This document shows, in pieces, positions 11,501 to 23,376 of a stretch of DNA of 64,000 nucleotides. Numbering within the stretch: position 1 is the first letter of the stretch; every line of letters starts with the position of its first letter. Source of the DNA: Phoronis australis (taxonomy: Eukaryota; Phoronida; Phoronidae); assembly GCA_002633005.1 (NCBI GenBank), contig NMRA01000017.1:722901-786900 (forward strand), written 5' to 3'. The position numbers were made by a program, and so were the translations under genes. The notes beneath the pieces are model-generated. The model worked only from the letters and a program-made list of their open reading frames with translations. It was not told the DNA's origin and made no database searches.

Positions 11501-14500
11501 CTTCAAACGCTAGTATTGGTCAAGTCTCGTGAGAACTGGACGGGAAGCTCTGCCTGTCCCACCATTCTAACCATAAGTTGCACCATTCCCCATGAAGGGA
11601 GCGAGATGGTTCCGAGGTTAAAAGGGTACCAAAACCGGTTTTACTTAGAAACTGCGGCGATTTATGGTACTCTCAAACAACCCAAAATTTCAAAAGGTTT
11701 AGTTGGATGGCATTACTTTTGGACCCATTTATGCAATTTGCTGGCAGAACTGATCTAGTGTTTGCTTATGTCTGCTAATATTCTTTGGGTATGACTGGTG
11801 TTTTTTGGGAAAAAATATAATATATTTATCTCTATCTCCCGGTCTGTGTCAGGGGCCACAGTTTCACCCCGATGTCTGCAAATTATTGGGGAAAACGTGC
11901 TCCTTCCCCCCCAGACCGACCCCGCTTACTACTTCCCTGAATTGAGCCACTTGCTTTGCATCCCCTGGAGGGCAGAGTGTTTATTAATATCGTTCCATCT
12001 AGTGAGAATGTTTAAAACAGACCATCCTAGATGTATATGCATTGTAGGCCTATGTGATGAACACGGGGGAGCATCGACGATCCTCGTTTACATTGAAATT
12101 GGATAAAATTAACCACTTCAAATTCCCTTGAAAAGAAGTCGTTTCTACTCTCGGTATGGAACAAGATTTAAGACACAATCACCGATCTATTATTTTCACT
12201 GACTTTCAGAACACATTTTTTCAGCGACCTGTAATAAACACGTCGCTCACTTGTAGTTTTCTGTCCCCTTTACCCACCTCCAGCCTTAACTTCCCTCACA
12301 TTCTGTATTTGCGCGTGCTGTTCGTACAAGCGCTTATGTTTCCTGTCAAATTGCAGTGAAGCACGTTCTCTGATTCTCGAGACGCAGTGTTTCCGGTGTT
12401 CATGCATCGATTTTTTTTTCTTATGTTATAAAAGATCTGTAACTGTGTTTCCAACAAATTAATTCCGCCAACTGTCAGATTCATATCAAATCCCGTGCAC
12501 TGAGAACTCCGGCGTAGTAGCCTACTTTGACGATATGTGTCGCATTGTCCGTATGTGCGCTTATTTAGGCCTATTTGAATCCATCCGATCAGGTTATCGC
12601 GTTTTCTTCATTTTTTTGCTCAAGAGTTTCTCACAGAAACGTATGCGCCTAAGACTCTCTGATAGGCGCAGCCGGCTATCTCTTGTATATGCGTATGTCA
12701 TAAACTGTAGCTTTACTGTGTGCCTTTTGTCCATTCTTAGTGAGGTATCATTTCAGTGAAGTTAAATGTTAAATTGAATACAAGGTAACGTCGACAATTT
12801 CTTAACAGATTAGTCAAGCTAAATGCGTAGAATACGATATCGCGCGGCAGGCGAAAAGAGCTGTAAAACATATGCAAAATCTTCAAAGTTTTTGAAAACT
12901 TAATAAATATGGTCTAATTCAATCAATTCGACAAAGTGACAATAGAGTTCGTGTAGTGGTTGGTTCATTCTCAGACCAATAGTTTATTCGTCTGTGCTTC
13001 ATTTATTGACGTGGTTCTGGAGTAACTTCACTTAATTGTTGCATTCAACATGGCATTTACATCGAGATCATGATTTATCGATAATTATAATTTAAAAGCG
13101 AATCTGCTATTTTCCGCAGTTGCGCAACAGAGTGAACATATTTGTTTTCGCAGTAAATTGACACTTAGGCTTGCAGCAGGATTTGTTCTCCTTCGCATTG
13201 AACTCGGAGATGAACCTCGCGACGTGAGTTCATATTTAGGTTTGTGACAAGGCGTTTGCGTGTTCAATAAATAGAGTTCCCCGAGGATATGTTCAAAAGC
13301 ATAGCTATATAGGATCTTAATTCATTTATTCTAATGGTCTATAGCTGACCGAGATTGCAAAACTGGACGATAAAATCTACAGAAGTTTTCACCAATAATG
13401 TGTGTTTGTTCACCTCATTTCGGTAGCGATTGTGTGCCGCTAAATGGATTTCGACAATTTAATGGCATACTTCCAATAGTCATTTGGGTTGTGTACGACT
13501 TTTGCAAAGAATTTGTTGAGCCTTCATGCGCTGGACTATCTGAAACTATCTCTGACGTCAAGTGTTGTGCGGAGCTGATGGTTTTCCGCGGATATATTTT
13601 ATTGAATTGACTTTTACCTCGATGAGATTATACGTCAATTTCTCGTAGTAGGATAACTTCACATCAAAAACATCCCTGATCGATTGATCTTTGGAGCGGA
13701 GTGTGCGTCTTCGCCTTTCTCGTATTGTGAGAAAACTTACAGACACTTTGTGAAAGGGAAAACTTCATGGGCAAAAGACGTGGATACGTTCGAAACCACC
13801 GCTAGCAAGGTAAGTCTTTCTGTTTGTAGAAGCGACGTTACACAACAGTCGCGAAGCTCGTCTTGTGTATTGATCATAGCATGCGTGATGAAACAAATGT
13901 CAACCATCTTTAAATATCGATGAGTCGATCAACAAACCATTTTAATCAATCAGTTTTAAAAACATCGCAAAATAATAAGAAAATGAAAGTATAGGCTTTA
14001 GTCATGCCGAGTTGGAAAGCCGTCATCCTGCCCATGAAGTTATTGGAACAGAAAAAGTTTGATGTGACTGAGGTGGTATAGAAAAAATAATCATTGCCAT
14101 GGTGATTTGCACATAGAATCGTTTTTCAGGAGCGGAGACGTTCCGATAACAGTCACATAACGTATAATAAAACAAAACAAAAGCCGAAAGAACGCTTTTT
14201 GTGGAGATGTGCAAATGAGAACGTATTTCTGGCCAATTAACTGACGAATTGCAAGTGGAGACAATGGGAGTATAAATTCAGGAGATCGATATTATGGATT
14301 ATCTTATTATTTGTTTTAACCATATTTGAACTATGTCCATACTCAAAACTACAATATTTACAATTTCATACCCATGACATTACCTTTGTACATACTAAGC
14401 ACTCGCCATAATCCGGTGTGTCACAGTGACGCTCTGATGACGAAAGCCTACGCATAATCATAACGGACCGACTGCAAATATTGTCAACAGACAGCGGGGC

Positions 14501-15246
14501 GTTTGCGCGTGTAGGAGAAGCTCTCGAATACTACAAACAAGTTATAATTGAGTTTCGACTCATTTTGATAGCACAACTCCCAAGTTTCATCGTGTAGACA
14601 ATGAAAGCGTTTGGACATTTTCGATTGAACTCAATTCGTTTCTTGATTGATTAGAGCGAATTTTATAGGCGTCAGATTTCTTGTCGATGTCTGTCTTCAT
14701 CCAAAGCTTTCACAAGGATTTTTTATCGGCCGAAAACAGAAAAGACAAATGCTGGGTAATATCACGGCAGAACAACTTGGTTTTGTATTCAGTTACAAAC
14801 TCTTGCTCGGCCACAAATGGGGAATTATCGAACAATTCGTCCTACATGTACGTTTCAATGAAATGAACATTTACAGAAATAATTTCAGCTTCGATAGCCT
14901 AGATAGTCAGTCAGTACAGTTATTAGAAAGAATACTAAACCTTACTTATGAAAAATGTTCAGATTTCTGGGATAGGGCTACTGCATGTTTGCATTCGTAC
15001 CCGGAGCGTAGTCAAGAACAGGACGGGATTTTACGTCATTAAAAACACCAGCGATATCGAAGTTCCCGATTCCGATTGTTCCCGCGCAACCGTCCTTGAA
15101 AACTGCGTGTCGGATTATGGCAATTTATTTACTGCAGATACTTACTAATTGTTAATGTTTTAGATTTTTCTTTTCCATAAACATATACTGGACTAAAACA
15201 TGGTTGAAGGTATAGTTTCTTTTGTTCCCATCACGACTAATTCTAG
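11501..15246. other. Intergenic stretch without a supported gene
   Basis: AT-rich DNA. Open frames such as 14647-15042 (plus, 131 codons, no ATG until well inside) and 11798-12106 have no recognisable domain or splice context. A strong GTAAGT donor-like site follows AGCAAG at about 13809 without a supporting exon. A hammerhead-like string occurs at 14433 (rejected). Otherwise I see nothing. Confidence 0.5.
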
Positions 15247-15398
15247 TCGTTTTAGTAACGGATAGTTCAGATATCAAGCTAACATTTCCAGCCAATCAGG
15301 TCGCGAGAACATGTAAATGCAACGACAGTCCGCCAACTAGCGGCGGTTGAAGGAAAGCCAAAAGATGGTTTTACGATGCGCTCGGGGCATTTGCATTG
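15247..15398 (+). repeat. Dispersed repeat R3, copy 1 (pairs with 41452-41593)
   Basis: About 150 bp aligns with 41452-41593: the taacggaYagttc block, the agccaatcagRtc block, and the end gatgcgYtYggggcaYYtgc. Divergence is high, so this is an old family. A MITE copy follows about 190 bp downstream. Confidence 0.6.
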
Positions 15399-15582
15399 CA
15401 TATCAAGATTGAATATACGGAGACGAACGCATACCGTAGATTTCCGCTAAAGAAATTCACCTTCACAACGGTTCATAAATGCATAATTTATAAGTTTACT
15501 TTCTTTAATATTATCTAATGTGAATGCAGATTTAAATATGTGGAATACAGGCAGGTGCTAGGGTACGTGACGTGCGGAAACC

Positions 15583-15742
15583 TGGCGTGCGTTCAGTAGA
15601 CGCTTGAACACACGCTAGAACCTAGCTAAAACCTAGTCAAAGTCACGTGCTCTCATTTAAAAGGCACGGCAATATCTCACGTAATCTCGCGAAGTCTTGC
15701 TTTTTAGCGAGGTCCTAGCGTTACTGAACGGGAGGCAGGCCT
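15583..15742. mobile_element. MITE family M1, copy A
   Basis: Left end gcgtgcgttcagtagacgct; reverse-complemented right end cgttcagtaacgctagga. The interior contains gtcacgtgct and acgtaatctcgcgaag, words recurring in inverted orientation in the copy at 46783. It is CpG-rich relative to its surroundings. No coding capacity, so it is non-autonomous. Confidence 0.75.
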
Positions 15743-15954
15743 CGTGGTCAACTCGAGACACCCTTATTCCTAACACTTGAGGCCACCAGAGGACGCTCGA
15801 GCTACGCGTGGAGATAGCTTTTCACGACACACTTCGTGGTATGGAATATCTTACCGAAGCACCTGGTCTAAACACGCGAAACAGCTACTGTAACCTGGGA
15901 AAGCTGTGTCTGAATCTATGAGAGATCTGTGAATGGAGCTTGACTACGTGTCCA

Positions 15955-16060
15955 TGAGTTGGCGTAGTTCAATCTATGACTAGCTAAAGAGCTTGATATC
16001 GTGGATATTCCACGCAGTGCGGCAACAGTTCGCGATTTGCTTTCCCATGCCGCATGACCC
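15955..16060 (+). repeat. Dispersed repeat R4, copy 1 (pairs with 22985-23070)
   Basis: Shares the block atcgtggatattcc followed by cg.(a)gtg.ggca...gtt, a tttccat block and catgacc with 22985-23070. In both places it neighbours an M1 MITE, but in the opposite order, so the two families may be parts of a larger decayed unit. Confidence 0.55.
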
Positions 16061-16183
16061 ATTTTTACAATTTGGGTCTATACGATAATAGTTCCAGTGA
16101 AAGATGGTAAAAAACACACGAAAGAGAACATTTTGTAATGCACGTGCAAATTACTTCCGCCATATTGGCTTTACGCATGTACC

Positions 16184-16225
16184 GTGGCAACAGTAAGTGG
16201 GCGTGACCTGACACTGTTTAATGGA
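16184..16225 (+). repeat. Diverged copy of the conserved 45-bp core
   Basis: Reads gtaagtgggcgtgacctgac, related to the gtgggcgtggcctaactgcg core at 23326 and 43999. It is the most diverged of the three. Confidence 0.4.
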
Positions 16226-16976
16226 ACAGTTCATTCACTAACCGAGGGAACGAATTATAGTAGGACAATTTCTGTTAATAAAAGTACGCAACTTAGCTAT
16301 AAAACAGGGGTCCATAATATGTCGCGAGATTGTGATAGTTCTTGTCGGTTCGCTGTAGTCTCGCATCCCGGCAGTAGCCTCTCTTGGCATTAGAGTCTTG
16401 CGAACAATTCGAAAACGAGGACATTTTGGTCAGTTTTTTAGCTATACCGGCGGTATGATGCGTATTTCAACATTTCGAATTGTCGCCTATTTCTCTCATT
16501 TTCATTGGCAAGTATCAATCACTCGCTGCTCAATGATTTCAATTGCATGAGGTTTTTGGGTTACTTTTATGAGATAAGAATATACAATCACATATGTATC
16601 TTAAACGAAAACAAGGTTTTCTGCTCGATTGATAGCGTGAGCAGTGGATGGTGATAACAACCCGCGTTTATCATCTCGATTGAGACTCAAATTACGCCAG
16701 TTAAGGTTGTAAAAGTATGCTTTGATGTTCAGTTGGTTTATCTCATCCTTGATTGACCAATAAAGAACCAGACGTCAGAGTTATACTAATAGAGGCTGGA
16801 TGACCAGCTTCACTCCGAGGCGCCTGCAACAATAACTGCATTCGTACCAGCGCCACCTGTGCTGTCACCATTGGGTGTTGTTGATCAAACGCTCAGAACT
16901 ACCCAAAAGTTACGCATAATGACTCAGGTCGATGACTTAAACAGTGGGCGTTTTTAGCGTTTTAAACCCTGATAAT

Positions 16977-17113
16977 GCAGCCAAATCATCTCTGTTGTGC
17001 AGTGTATTAAAGCACAATTAAGGGGACATTTCCTTTGTACTCTGCAACCAAATCATGTTTTGCAGTGTATTAAAAAACTATTAAGGGACATTTCCTTTGT
17101 ATTCACTGCCTCA
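16977..17113. repeat. Two-copy tandem duplication, about 68 bp per unit
   Basis: Each unit begins gca(g/a)ccaaatcat and contains gcagtgtattaaa, then the block gacatttcctttgta. Copies differ by small indels. Confidence 0.8.
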
Positions 17114-17252
17114 AACCACAAGTTATAAAGCAGGTTACACAACCACATGCCTGAAACATTTCCATACTATCCTATCCTAGTCCTATCCTCAAACAGACCA
17201 CTTCGGGCATCGCCAAGAGCTAGAAATACGTTTTGACAGGCCAGGGTCACTG

Positions 17253-17490
17253 TTGCGTTCCGTGGACCCAAGACACTCGCGCCGCACTGTGGCGAGGAAT
17301 GACATCGCTAATAAAACGGATGAATTCCATCCCATAGCTCAACATCCAACGCCATCAATCATTTAAGCTGCCGCCATTTGCAAAAGTAATGCTGGTAAGC
17401 TTCAGAGCATATTGACGAAACACTCGCCTTTCAGTCACATGATTTTGAGTGGTCGAGTATTGTCGAAACCTTCTTACGTCTACTGAGCGG
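17253..17490 (-). mobile_element. MITE family M1, copy B (long form, about 238 bp)
   Basis: Left end gcgttccgtggacccaagac; reverse-complemented right end gctcagtagacgtaagaag. Read on the minus strand, the interior aligns with the copies at 57287 and 58733: a cac(t/a)caaaatca block, a gaaa(g)gcgagtg block, an aaatggcgg block and a gatgttga block. This is the most complete long copy of the family. Confidence 0.75.
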
Positions 17491-17944
17491 ACTCCAGGGT
17501 CGTTCAACTCTCCCCTCGTTTGTTTCATATCAGTTGCAGATGACGTCTCTATTCCTTTTAATTGTTGAAACTAATATCCATTTTCCAATACAACGACGAT
17601 ATCCTATATCATAGATAACAGATTTCAACTCTGATATTTCCCGCTATAGAATTCCCAAATGAGCAGCGCCAGTCTCTTCCAATGCGCATCTCAGCTTCTG
17701 TCAGTAAGCAGACGACTAGTACCTTGAGACTGGACGATACCGATCATGATGATTGGTACAAAACATTAGTTGAAGTAACTTAACTACGGATACTGGTCCT
17801 CCCAACTCATTCTACGTGTATACTGCGCTTGTGTTAGTTCGAAGTAAGCCTAAATGACGGGCACTGATACAAACTATCCTGCAGACTCAATGTACACTTG
17901 TCTTAGTACCGGTATTATAGTCTTATGCTTGTAACTTACTTAGA

Positions 17945-18318
17945 ATAAACCATGTTTAGAATAATAAAAATTAACAGACTGTATAGTGTTTTAAATGCAA
18001 AAGCAACACCTATCAGGCAAGTCCACTCACGCAACTTTCCAAAAAAGGACTTTCCAAAGCAGTGGGGAAGTTGATTGTATTTTCGGCTTACATGAAACCG
18101 ACTGCGCATTGAAGGCCGGAGCGAGGGTAGCAGACCACGTACTTGCCGAAAGTAAAACTGGTCATCGCACCAGGCGTCGCTAGTGATTAGTGACGTGCAC
18201 CCGATTGTGTGAAACTTTAGTTCTGTTGGTGTCGCTTTGATCGCTAGATCACAGATCTTGTGCTCTGACAATTTACAGATTTGGCGGTCAATGTACTATA
18301 GTTTATGATGAAATTCGC
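17945..18318 (+). mobile_element. Dispersed family M3, copy 1 (diverged)
   Basis: The 3' half (18120-18318) aligns with 31190-31345: agcagac.(c)acgtacttgc, a gccaggtgtcgttagtga block, atgacgt, and the end gtactatagt.tatg. The 5' half is poorly conserved but begins aaaccat like copy 2. No coding capacity is recognised; the open frame on the minus strand (17936-18271) follows from the repeat and has no known domain. Confidence 0.6.
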
Positions 18319-21239
18319 CATGTTGCTAGATGGCAGTAGGGCAGTTGGTTGACATCAGTCACTCATTTTAAAAGCCCGGCAGTTTAATGAAGTCGGATAC
18401 GTTACCTGCTTCGAATAATGCCCCAACTGTTGTGCTGTGGTATATTCAAACTATTCATATGAAAGTGTCCACTGTTTCAGTCTGTCAACTAGGTTGTCTT
18501 GCACACCAGAATTAAAAATTGGGTCAATGACGGTAAACGGCGCTTTTGTGATTTTTTGTATGTAGCTTGTCGGTAAAACAGCAAAAGCGTAAGGAAATAT
18601 TGAGTTTATTAATTTACCCTTGTAATTAACATTATACGGCTGAAACAAGATTTGACAATGTGTGGTGTTTTAGTGTGTGTGTGCATGTGCGGGGGGTCTC
18701 AGACCCGATTTCAAGTGACCAATTCAAACACCCGGCACAATCGTAACGGTAACTATGGCTAATTAAGAGCCATCGAGGGCTGATTATACTTCGGAAATTG
18801 AGGAAAATGCTTGTTTTCAGAGGCAAAAACAAAATTATCTCCTGGGCGGAAGCTAGGGGGAACCCGACCTCCACTCATTTGGCGCTACGCACCTCTATAA
18901 TTGCGCTTTGCACAATTGTCTACGAGACAAAATGTTGGGCCCCCTTATGATATCCTAAACGCGCGAGACTGTCCCTGGCCTGTCTCATCTTGTCCAACAA
19001 ATTTCCAGAAATGAGCAAGCGCCGTAAGTCGGTTTCGTATTCTCTTTACACTCAAGAGTTTTAAGTCGGTGGTTTCTTTAATATTCTGATTATCAATTAT
19101 GTAATCCGATTTTTGATTCAGTCGTCGCTAGATCAATATGTAAACTACAAAACAAGAATTCGTACAGAAATTGGCTTTTTATATGTAGATTATTCAATAC
19201 AGACTTGGCGTCCAAAAGCATTTCAGCAATCGAAATTAATCAGCGCACATCGCCCATGTCTCCGCTTATTTGGAGGCACACAGTAATGTTTCCATACTTT
19301 TCAATATAATGAATCAAATTCAGATGTACTTATCAGGGCCCCAAAGCTAAATTTTTTTCGGCAAGTGACCACCGATCCGGAGGTAGGTTACCTGGGAGCA
19401 ATGTGTGCCGCTGTAATGACATTCAAACTTTACACCTATGCACAGAAAATGTGCTTCTGAGAAAATACCAAACAATAGAAAACCCTACAAGATGCAGTGT
19501 CGCTTGAATCGACCCTCCATCTGGCACCTATCCCAATCGCCAATGACTTCTTTCGTTTACCGACACGGAACCGTACCACCGTTATTTTAATAACATTTCC
19601 CAACAAGACCATACACATGACGATGAAATGCCCACAACATCAAGTCGTGTTCCGGGAACAGGTGAGGAAAGCAAACCTCTAACCACGAGGCAAAACCCTC
19701 CGTCACCACCTTCTACTGAATATTTCCCACGCACTGCACAATCTGACAAAAACTTATCACGAAATATGAAATAAAGTCGAACACACAGGGCATCCTCACT
19801 CCGGATAAATATTAAGGCAGTGTGTTAACTGGCTTGTAATCTAAAAGACTGATTTTAACATTTTGGCATAGGTGAATACTTATACGTGCAGATATCCACA
19901 ATATAGAGCAGTTTTCAAATTGAACTGGGCAATGTCAACTTTCGAGGCCAAGTTTCCTACTAAATAGCCGTTTCTTTTCCACAAAAGTACGTTTCAAATC
20001 TGACACCACACACTTAATCAGAACTGCGCTACAACTTGTTTTGCGTGTTCGTTTACAAATCAAAAGTTGTCGGCTAGGCGCAATAACGTCTGTGACTAAA
20101 GTTCCCATAAAAATGTCATTTTGTTGTGACTAATGTTTGTCAAAATTGACAAATAATTCTGGAAGTTTGCCCAAGTGTGACAAGAGTCTGGCAGTATTCT
20201 TTCGAAGTCTATTAGTTTATTTTGAAACCTACTAATATACGCATCGCGGTTGGTTTTGTGTTACAAGTATTAATTTTGCACGTTCCTGTAGCCTCGGGCG
20301 TATCGTTAAAAGGGAAAGTGGTAAGATTGTCAGTGATTGGTTGGAAATCTTGTAACATGGTCAGGGTGCCCTAATGAATCACGTGTTATTTCAATTTTAT
20401 GATAAATCAGGCTGCTGTAATAAACCGGGACACATTATAACAAAGCCGAAAATCAGTGTGCCTTCAAGGGTACTTCCCGTAGCTAGCTCCTAGAGAATCC
20501 CAAGATCTAGTTTGTAAGGTAAGTGTTAGAACCAGTTCAAATTTCGTAAGCCATGGTCCGTAGCTTCAGTCTTCATTCTGTTACCATGTCGGGGAAAACT
20601 TCGCTTTTTCTGTGAGGCTAGATATATCTGCGAGTATTTGATATTCGAAACGGGTCCGCATTTTAAACTGCATATTGTTTCGAAAAAAACTGATTTGTTT
20701 ATGGTCTCTCAACATAACATTTCTCAAGAGATAGCGCTGTATGTTGCCTATTTAGCCAATCGCAAGCTCAGAAATTGAGTAGGTCACAAGGAAGATATTC
20801 ATTAACCTAATGATTAGCGAAAAGTGAAATTTATATGGCGAAAAATCTTCAGTTTTGTAATTCTGTTGATATCCATTACAAACAGAGAATGTTTTTTAAA
20901 ACTTAAGCATTAGTACGTTACTTGTTGTTGTTTTCACAATTGTGATTTTTATGACTTTATTTGGGCCAAACTTTTTGATGTTTTATCACGTGTGGTTACT
21001 AATTTGATTTAATGATATATACTTAACAACAAAAATAAGCATAATGTGCTTCAACAAGAGTTTTTTGTTTGAACTGAAACCTACTATCATTTTAATTATT
21101 GGAAAGGTAAACAATTTGAAAGAAGACAATGTTGATGAATTAATAAAATTAGGATCGATTACTGAGTGAGCGTCCATTTTTGCAGAGGGAGTGTGCATCC
21201 CAAAGTTGCAACTAAAACATCATTTCAGTTGCGTATGTA
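18319..21239. other. Intergenic stretch without a supported gene
   Basis: AT-rich, with scattered short open frames under 85 codons on both strands and no recognised domains. A donor-like AAGGTAAGT at about 20515 has no exon that I can attach. Nothing further seen. Confidence 0.5.
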
Positions 21240-21795
21240 AGAGTCCTTAGTCCTTCTACACTCCCGACATCCCCGTCACATGCTGAACATAACTTAATTG
21301 ACAATTTCCTGCGGAACAGCGTGCCACGCTTGCTCCAGAATTGGCCGGAAGAGCTACTGAAGTGTCATGGTTCCAGTAATGTGCTCACGAGCCTTCCGAC
21401 CTGGTTCGTCCCACAAGAGTGTCATGGCTTCAGCGATGTGCTCTCGAGCCTTTCGACCCGGTCCGTGCCACAGGAGTGTCATGGCTTCAGTAATGTGCTC
21501 TTAACCCTTCCGATCCGATACGTTCCACAATAGTGTCATGGCCTCAGTAATGTGCACTTACGCCTTCCGATCCGGTTCGTTCCAAAATAGTGTCATGGCT
21601 TCAGTAATTTGCGGACGAGCCTTCCATCCAGTTCGTCCCACAAGAGTTCGAAGAAGTTTAGGTCAGCAGGCTTCCCAGACCACTGCATGCGATTAAATTG
21701 CTGTTAGTCAAGGGATCTGTTGACAACTTGGCTGCGATGAGGTCTTGCATTGTCGTCCATGAATGCTGGAGCCAACGCCTACTGCTCCTGTACTT
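21240..21795 (-). pseudogene. Tc1/mariner-type transposase relic with internal repeat expansion
   Basis: On the minus strand, 21770 down to 21625 reads PAFMDDNARPHRSQVVNRSL, then a stop, then FNRMQWSGKPADLNFFELLW, then DEL. This is the DDE-transposase signature (xxDNARPH ... DWP..SPDLNPIEHLWDEL). Exactly 34 residue positions separate the second D from the E of FFELLW, the DD34E spacing of Tc1-like elements. The C-terminus follows at about 21345-21260: ILEQAWHAVPQEIVN, stop, VMFSM, stop, RGCREC, matching LEQAW..IPQ.VI..LV.SM.RRCR. Between these parts lies a five-copy array of 57 bp derived from the LLWDE region. Stops and a 1-nt deletion make it non-functional. No N-terminal DNA-binding region is recognised upstream (21800-22260), and inverted ends were not found. 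Confidence 0.85.
21362..21646 (-). repeat. Five-copy 57-bp (19-codon) tandem array inside the transposase relic
   Basis: Units start at 21362, 21419, 21476, 21533 and 21590 (period exactly 57, total 285 bp). In transposase orientation one unit reads LLWDEPGRKAREHITGTMT; the others substitute W/D/E/P positions, and two carry a stop after RK(A/G). The unit nearest the DDE core has one deleted base. The period is a multiple of three and preserves frame between most units. Confidence 0.9.
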
Positions 21796-22984
21796 TGTAT
21801 AACTTGCGGTGACCTAGAATAGATGACCCACCTCCTGATGCAACCACTGAGGGCACAGCGAGGCACTAGTCGCTTTCATTGATAACCCTCCCCCCCGTCA
21901 CAACTTATTTCGATTTTGATTTCCCTGTTCAGTATTCCATGAATCAAACACCACCCCTGAAAAGTGCCGTTTTACACACAAGGGCCCATGCACCTGATGC
22001 ACACTAAAAAGTCGAACAGATAGCAAGTAAAGGTGGTTTACCAGACTTGGGGGACCATCGGTTTGGGGGACACTTAGTGGAGGGGACATGGCGGTGGAGT
22101 GACATCGAGACGGTGTCATGAAGTGGGGGGACCGTCGTCTTAGATGCAGTTGGTTGTCGGAATAAAGATGCTGGAGATGTAAAAATATAAACCCACCCAG
22201 CACATATTTTCAAAACTATAGAGTATAGTATTTTGATGAACTGTGATTCCGTTGGAGTCAAATTTCAATTTTCAGTGTGCAATAAGGGTAGTAATGGTGA
22301 CAGACAGAGTCTGTTGACGCCGGGGGACATAAACGAACATGTTTCCGTAATGATGCTGTAACAAATGGTGATTTTCAGTTGTGAGCATCCATTTATTAAA
22401 GAGGCATTTCTTGACTCATTGATCAGAGGAAAATAATTCCGAGTATGAATGGATGTAAAACGGTTGTGGGTGAGCGCCATTCACTTGAAATGACATTCTT
22501 TGCGCTGCGCTAAGATCACACGTGATTTAGAGTTAACCGGAGATTACTTATTCCCTTCTTAGTATAGTTGAATTTTTGCCTTGAACAAAAATTAATCTTC
22601 ACTTAAAAGAAAATTGATGATAATCTCCGGTTTATACTGAATGAGCTAATAAACAAAAATTAACCTGTTAACGACCCGGGTGAAGAAAAAGAGTCAGATA
22701 TGCATGACTAGCTGAACAACATATTAAATACACTGTATAGATTGAACTGTTGAGCGTTAGCGTGAATAAAAACCCAAGAAACTCGCCGACAGTCACTTTA
22801 GGTATTATCTCAAGTCATTGCAAAAACAGGATTCCTTCAGATGTCCCATCCCGACGAAGAATTTTTTAGAATGTAACTTCTTAAGTTATCCTTTCCACAA
22901 GCGAGCTGACTGTGGGAGTACTCTTCTGAGCTAAATGTGTGAGAGCCCCCGACATTAAGTTCAGTTGAACAGATGTGAATGCGT
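21796..22984. other. Intergenic stretch with a G-rich segment
   Basis: Contains repeated (g)gggga(c/g) runs at 22045-22130 (ttgggggaccatcggtttgg, then gggggacac, aggggacatgg, ggggggacc) that could form a G-quadruplex on the plus strand. No gene recognised. Confidence 0.5.
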
Positions 22985-23070
22985 TACTAATTTATGAATG
23001 GGCTCAAAGTCTTGCAATCGTGGATATTCCGCCGTGTGTGGCAGTTAATTTTTCCATGACCAATTGTAAT
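22985..23070 (+). repeat. Dispersed repeat R4, copy 2
   Basis: Homologous to 15955-16060 (gctcaaagtcttgcaatcgt, then ggatattccgccgtg and catgacc). An M1 MITE copy starts about 55 bp downstream. Confidence 0.55.
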
Positions 23071-23121
23071 GGCAATAAAAATTTCTCTGAATTATCACCG
23101 GGAACACGTCAAAAAGAATCT

Positions 23122-23262
23122 GGGCTGAGTCCCGTTCACGCTAGAATTTCGCGAAGGAAGCTCGTGTGTTCACGAGCTTTTCCTGACATGGCGATACCTC
23201 GTCGAAGTCTTACGTAATCTTTGGTTTTTGCGAGGTTCTCGCGTCTACAGGAAGCACGCCTG
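23122..23262. mobile_element. MITE family M1, copy C
   Basis: Left end gagtcccgttcacgctagaa; reverse-complemented right end ttcctgtagacgcgagaacc. An internal hairpin-like pair, gctcgtgtgttcacgagc, lies at 23160-23178. Non-coding. Confidence 0.75.
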
Positions 23263-23325
23263 TTGCAAAGCAGTACGCCTGCTTAAAGGAAATTCGCCAA
23301 ATTTGCATTGCACTTGTGGGACTTC

Positions 23326-23376
23326 GGTAACTATGATGGGGCGTGGCCTAACTGCGTTTGTCGGAGTAGCCATTCC
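23326..23376 (+). repeat. Conserved core repeat, copy 1 (near-identical to 43999-44046)
   Basis: ggtaactatgatggggcgtg, then gcctaactgcgtttgtcgga, is almost identical to 43999-44046; the bases just upstream also align. In this old-looking landscape a segment this conserved stands out. Confidence 0.8.

Noticed and set aside
14433-14445. Hammerhead-ribozyme-like string ctgatgacgaaag
   Set aside because: The two core motifs are directly joined with no stem II between them, and I could not assemble stems I and III around a cleavage site.
14647-15042. 131-codon plus-strand open frame
   Set aside because: No ATG for about 34 codons, no recognised motif, overlapping open frames in other phases, and a length reachable by chance over 64 kb.
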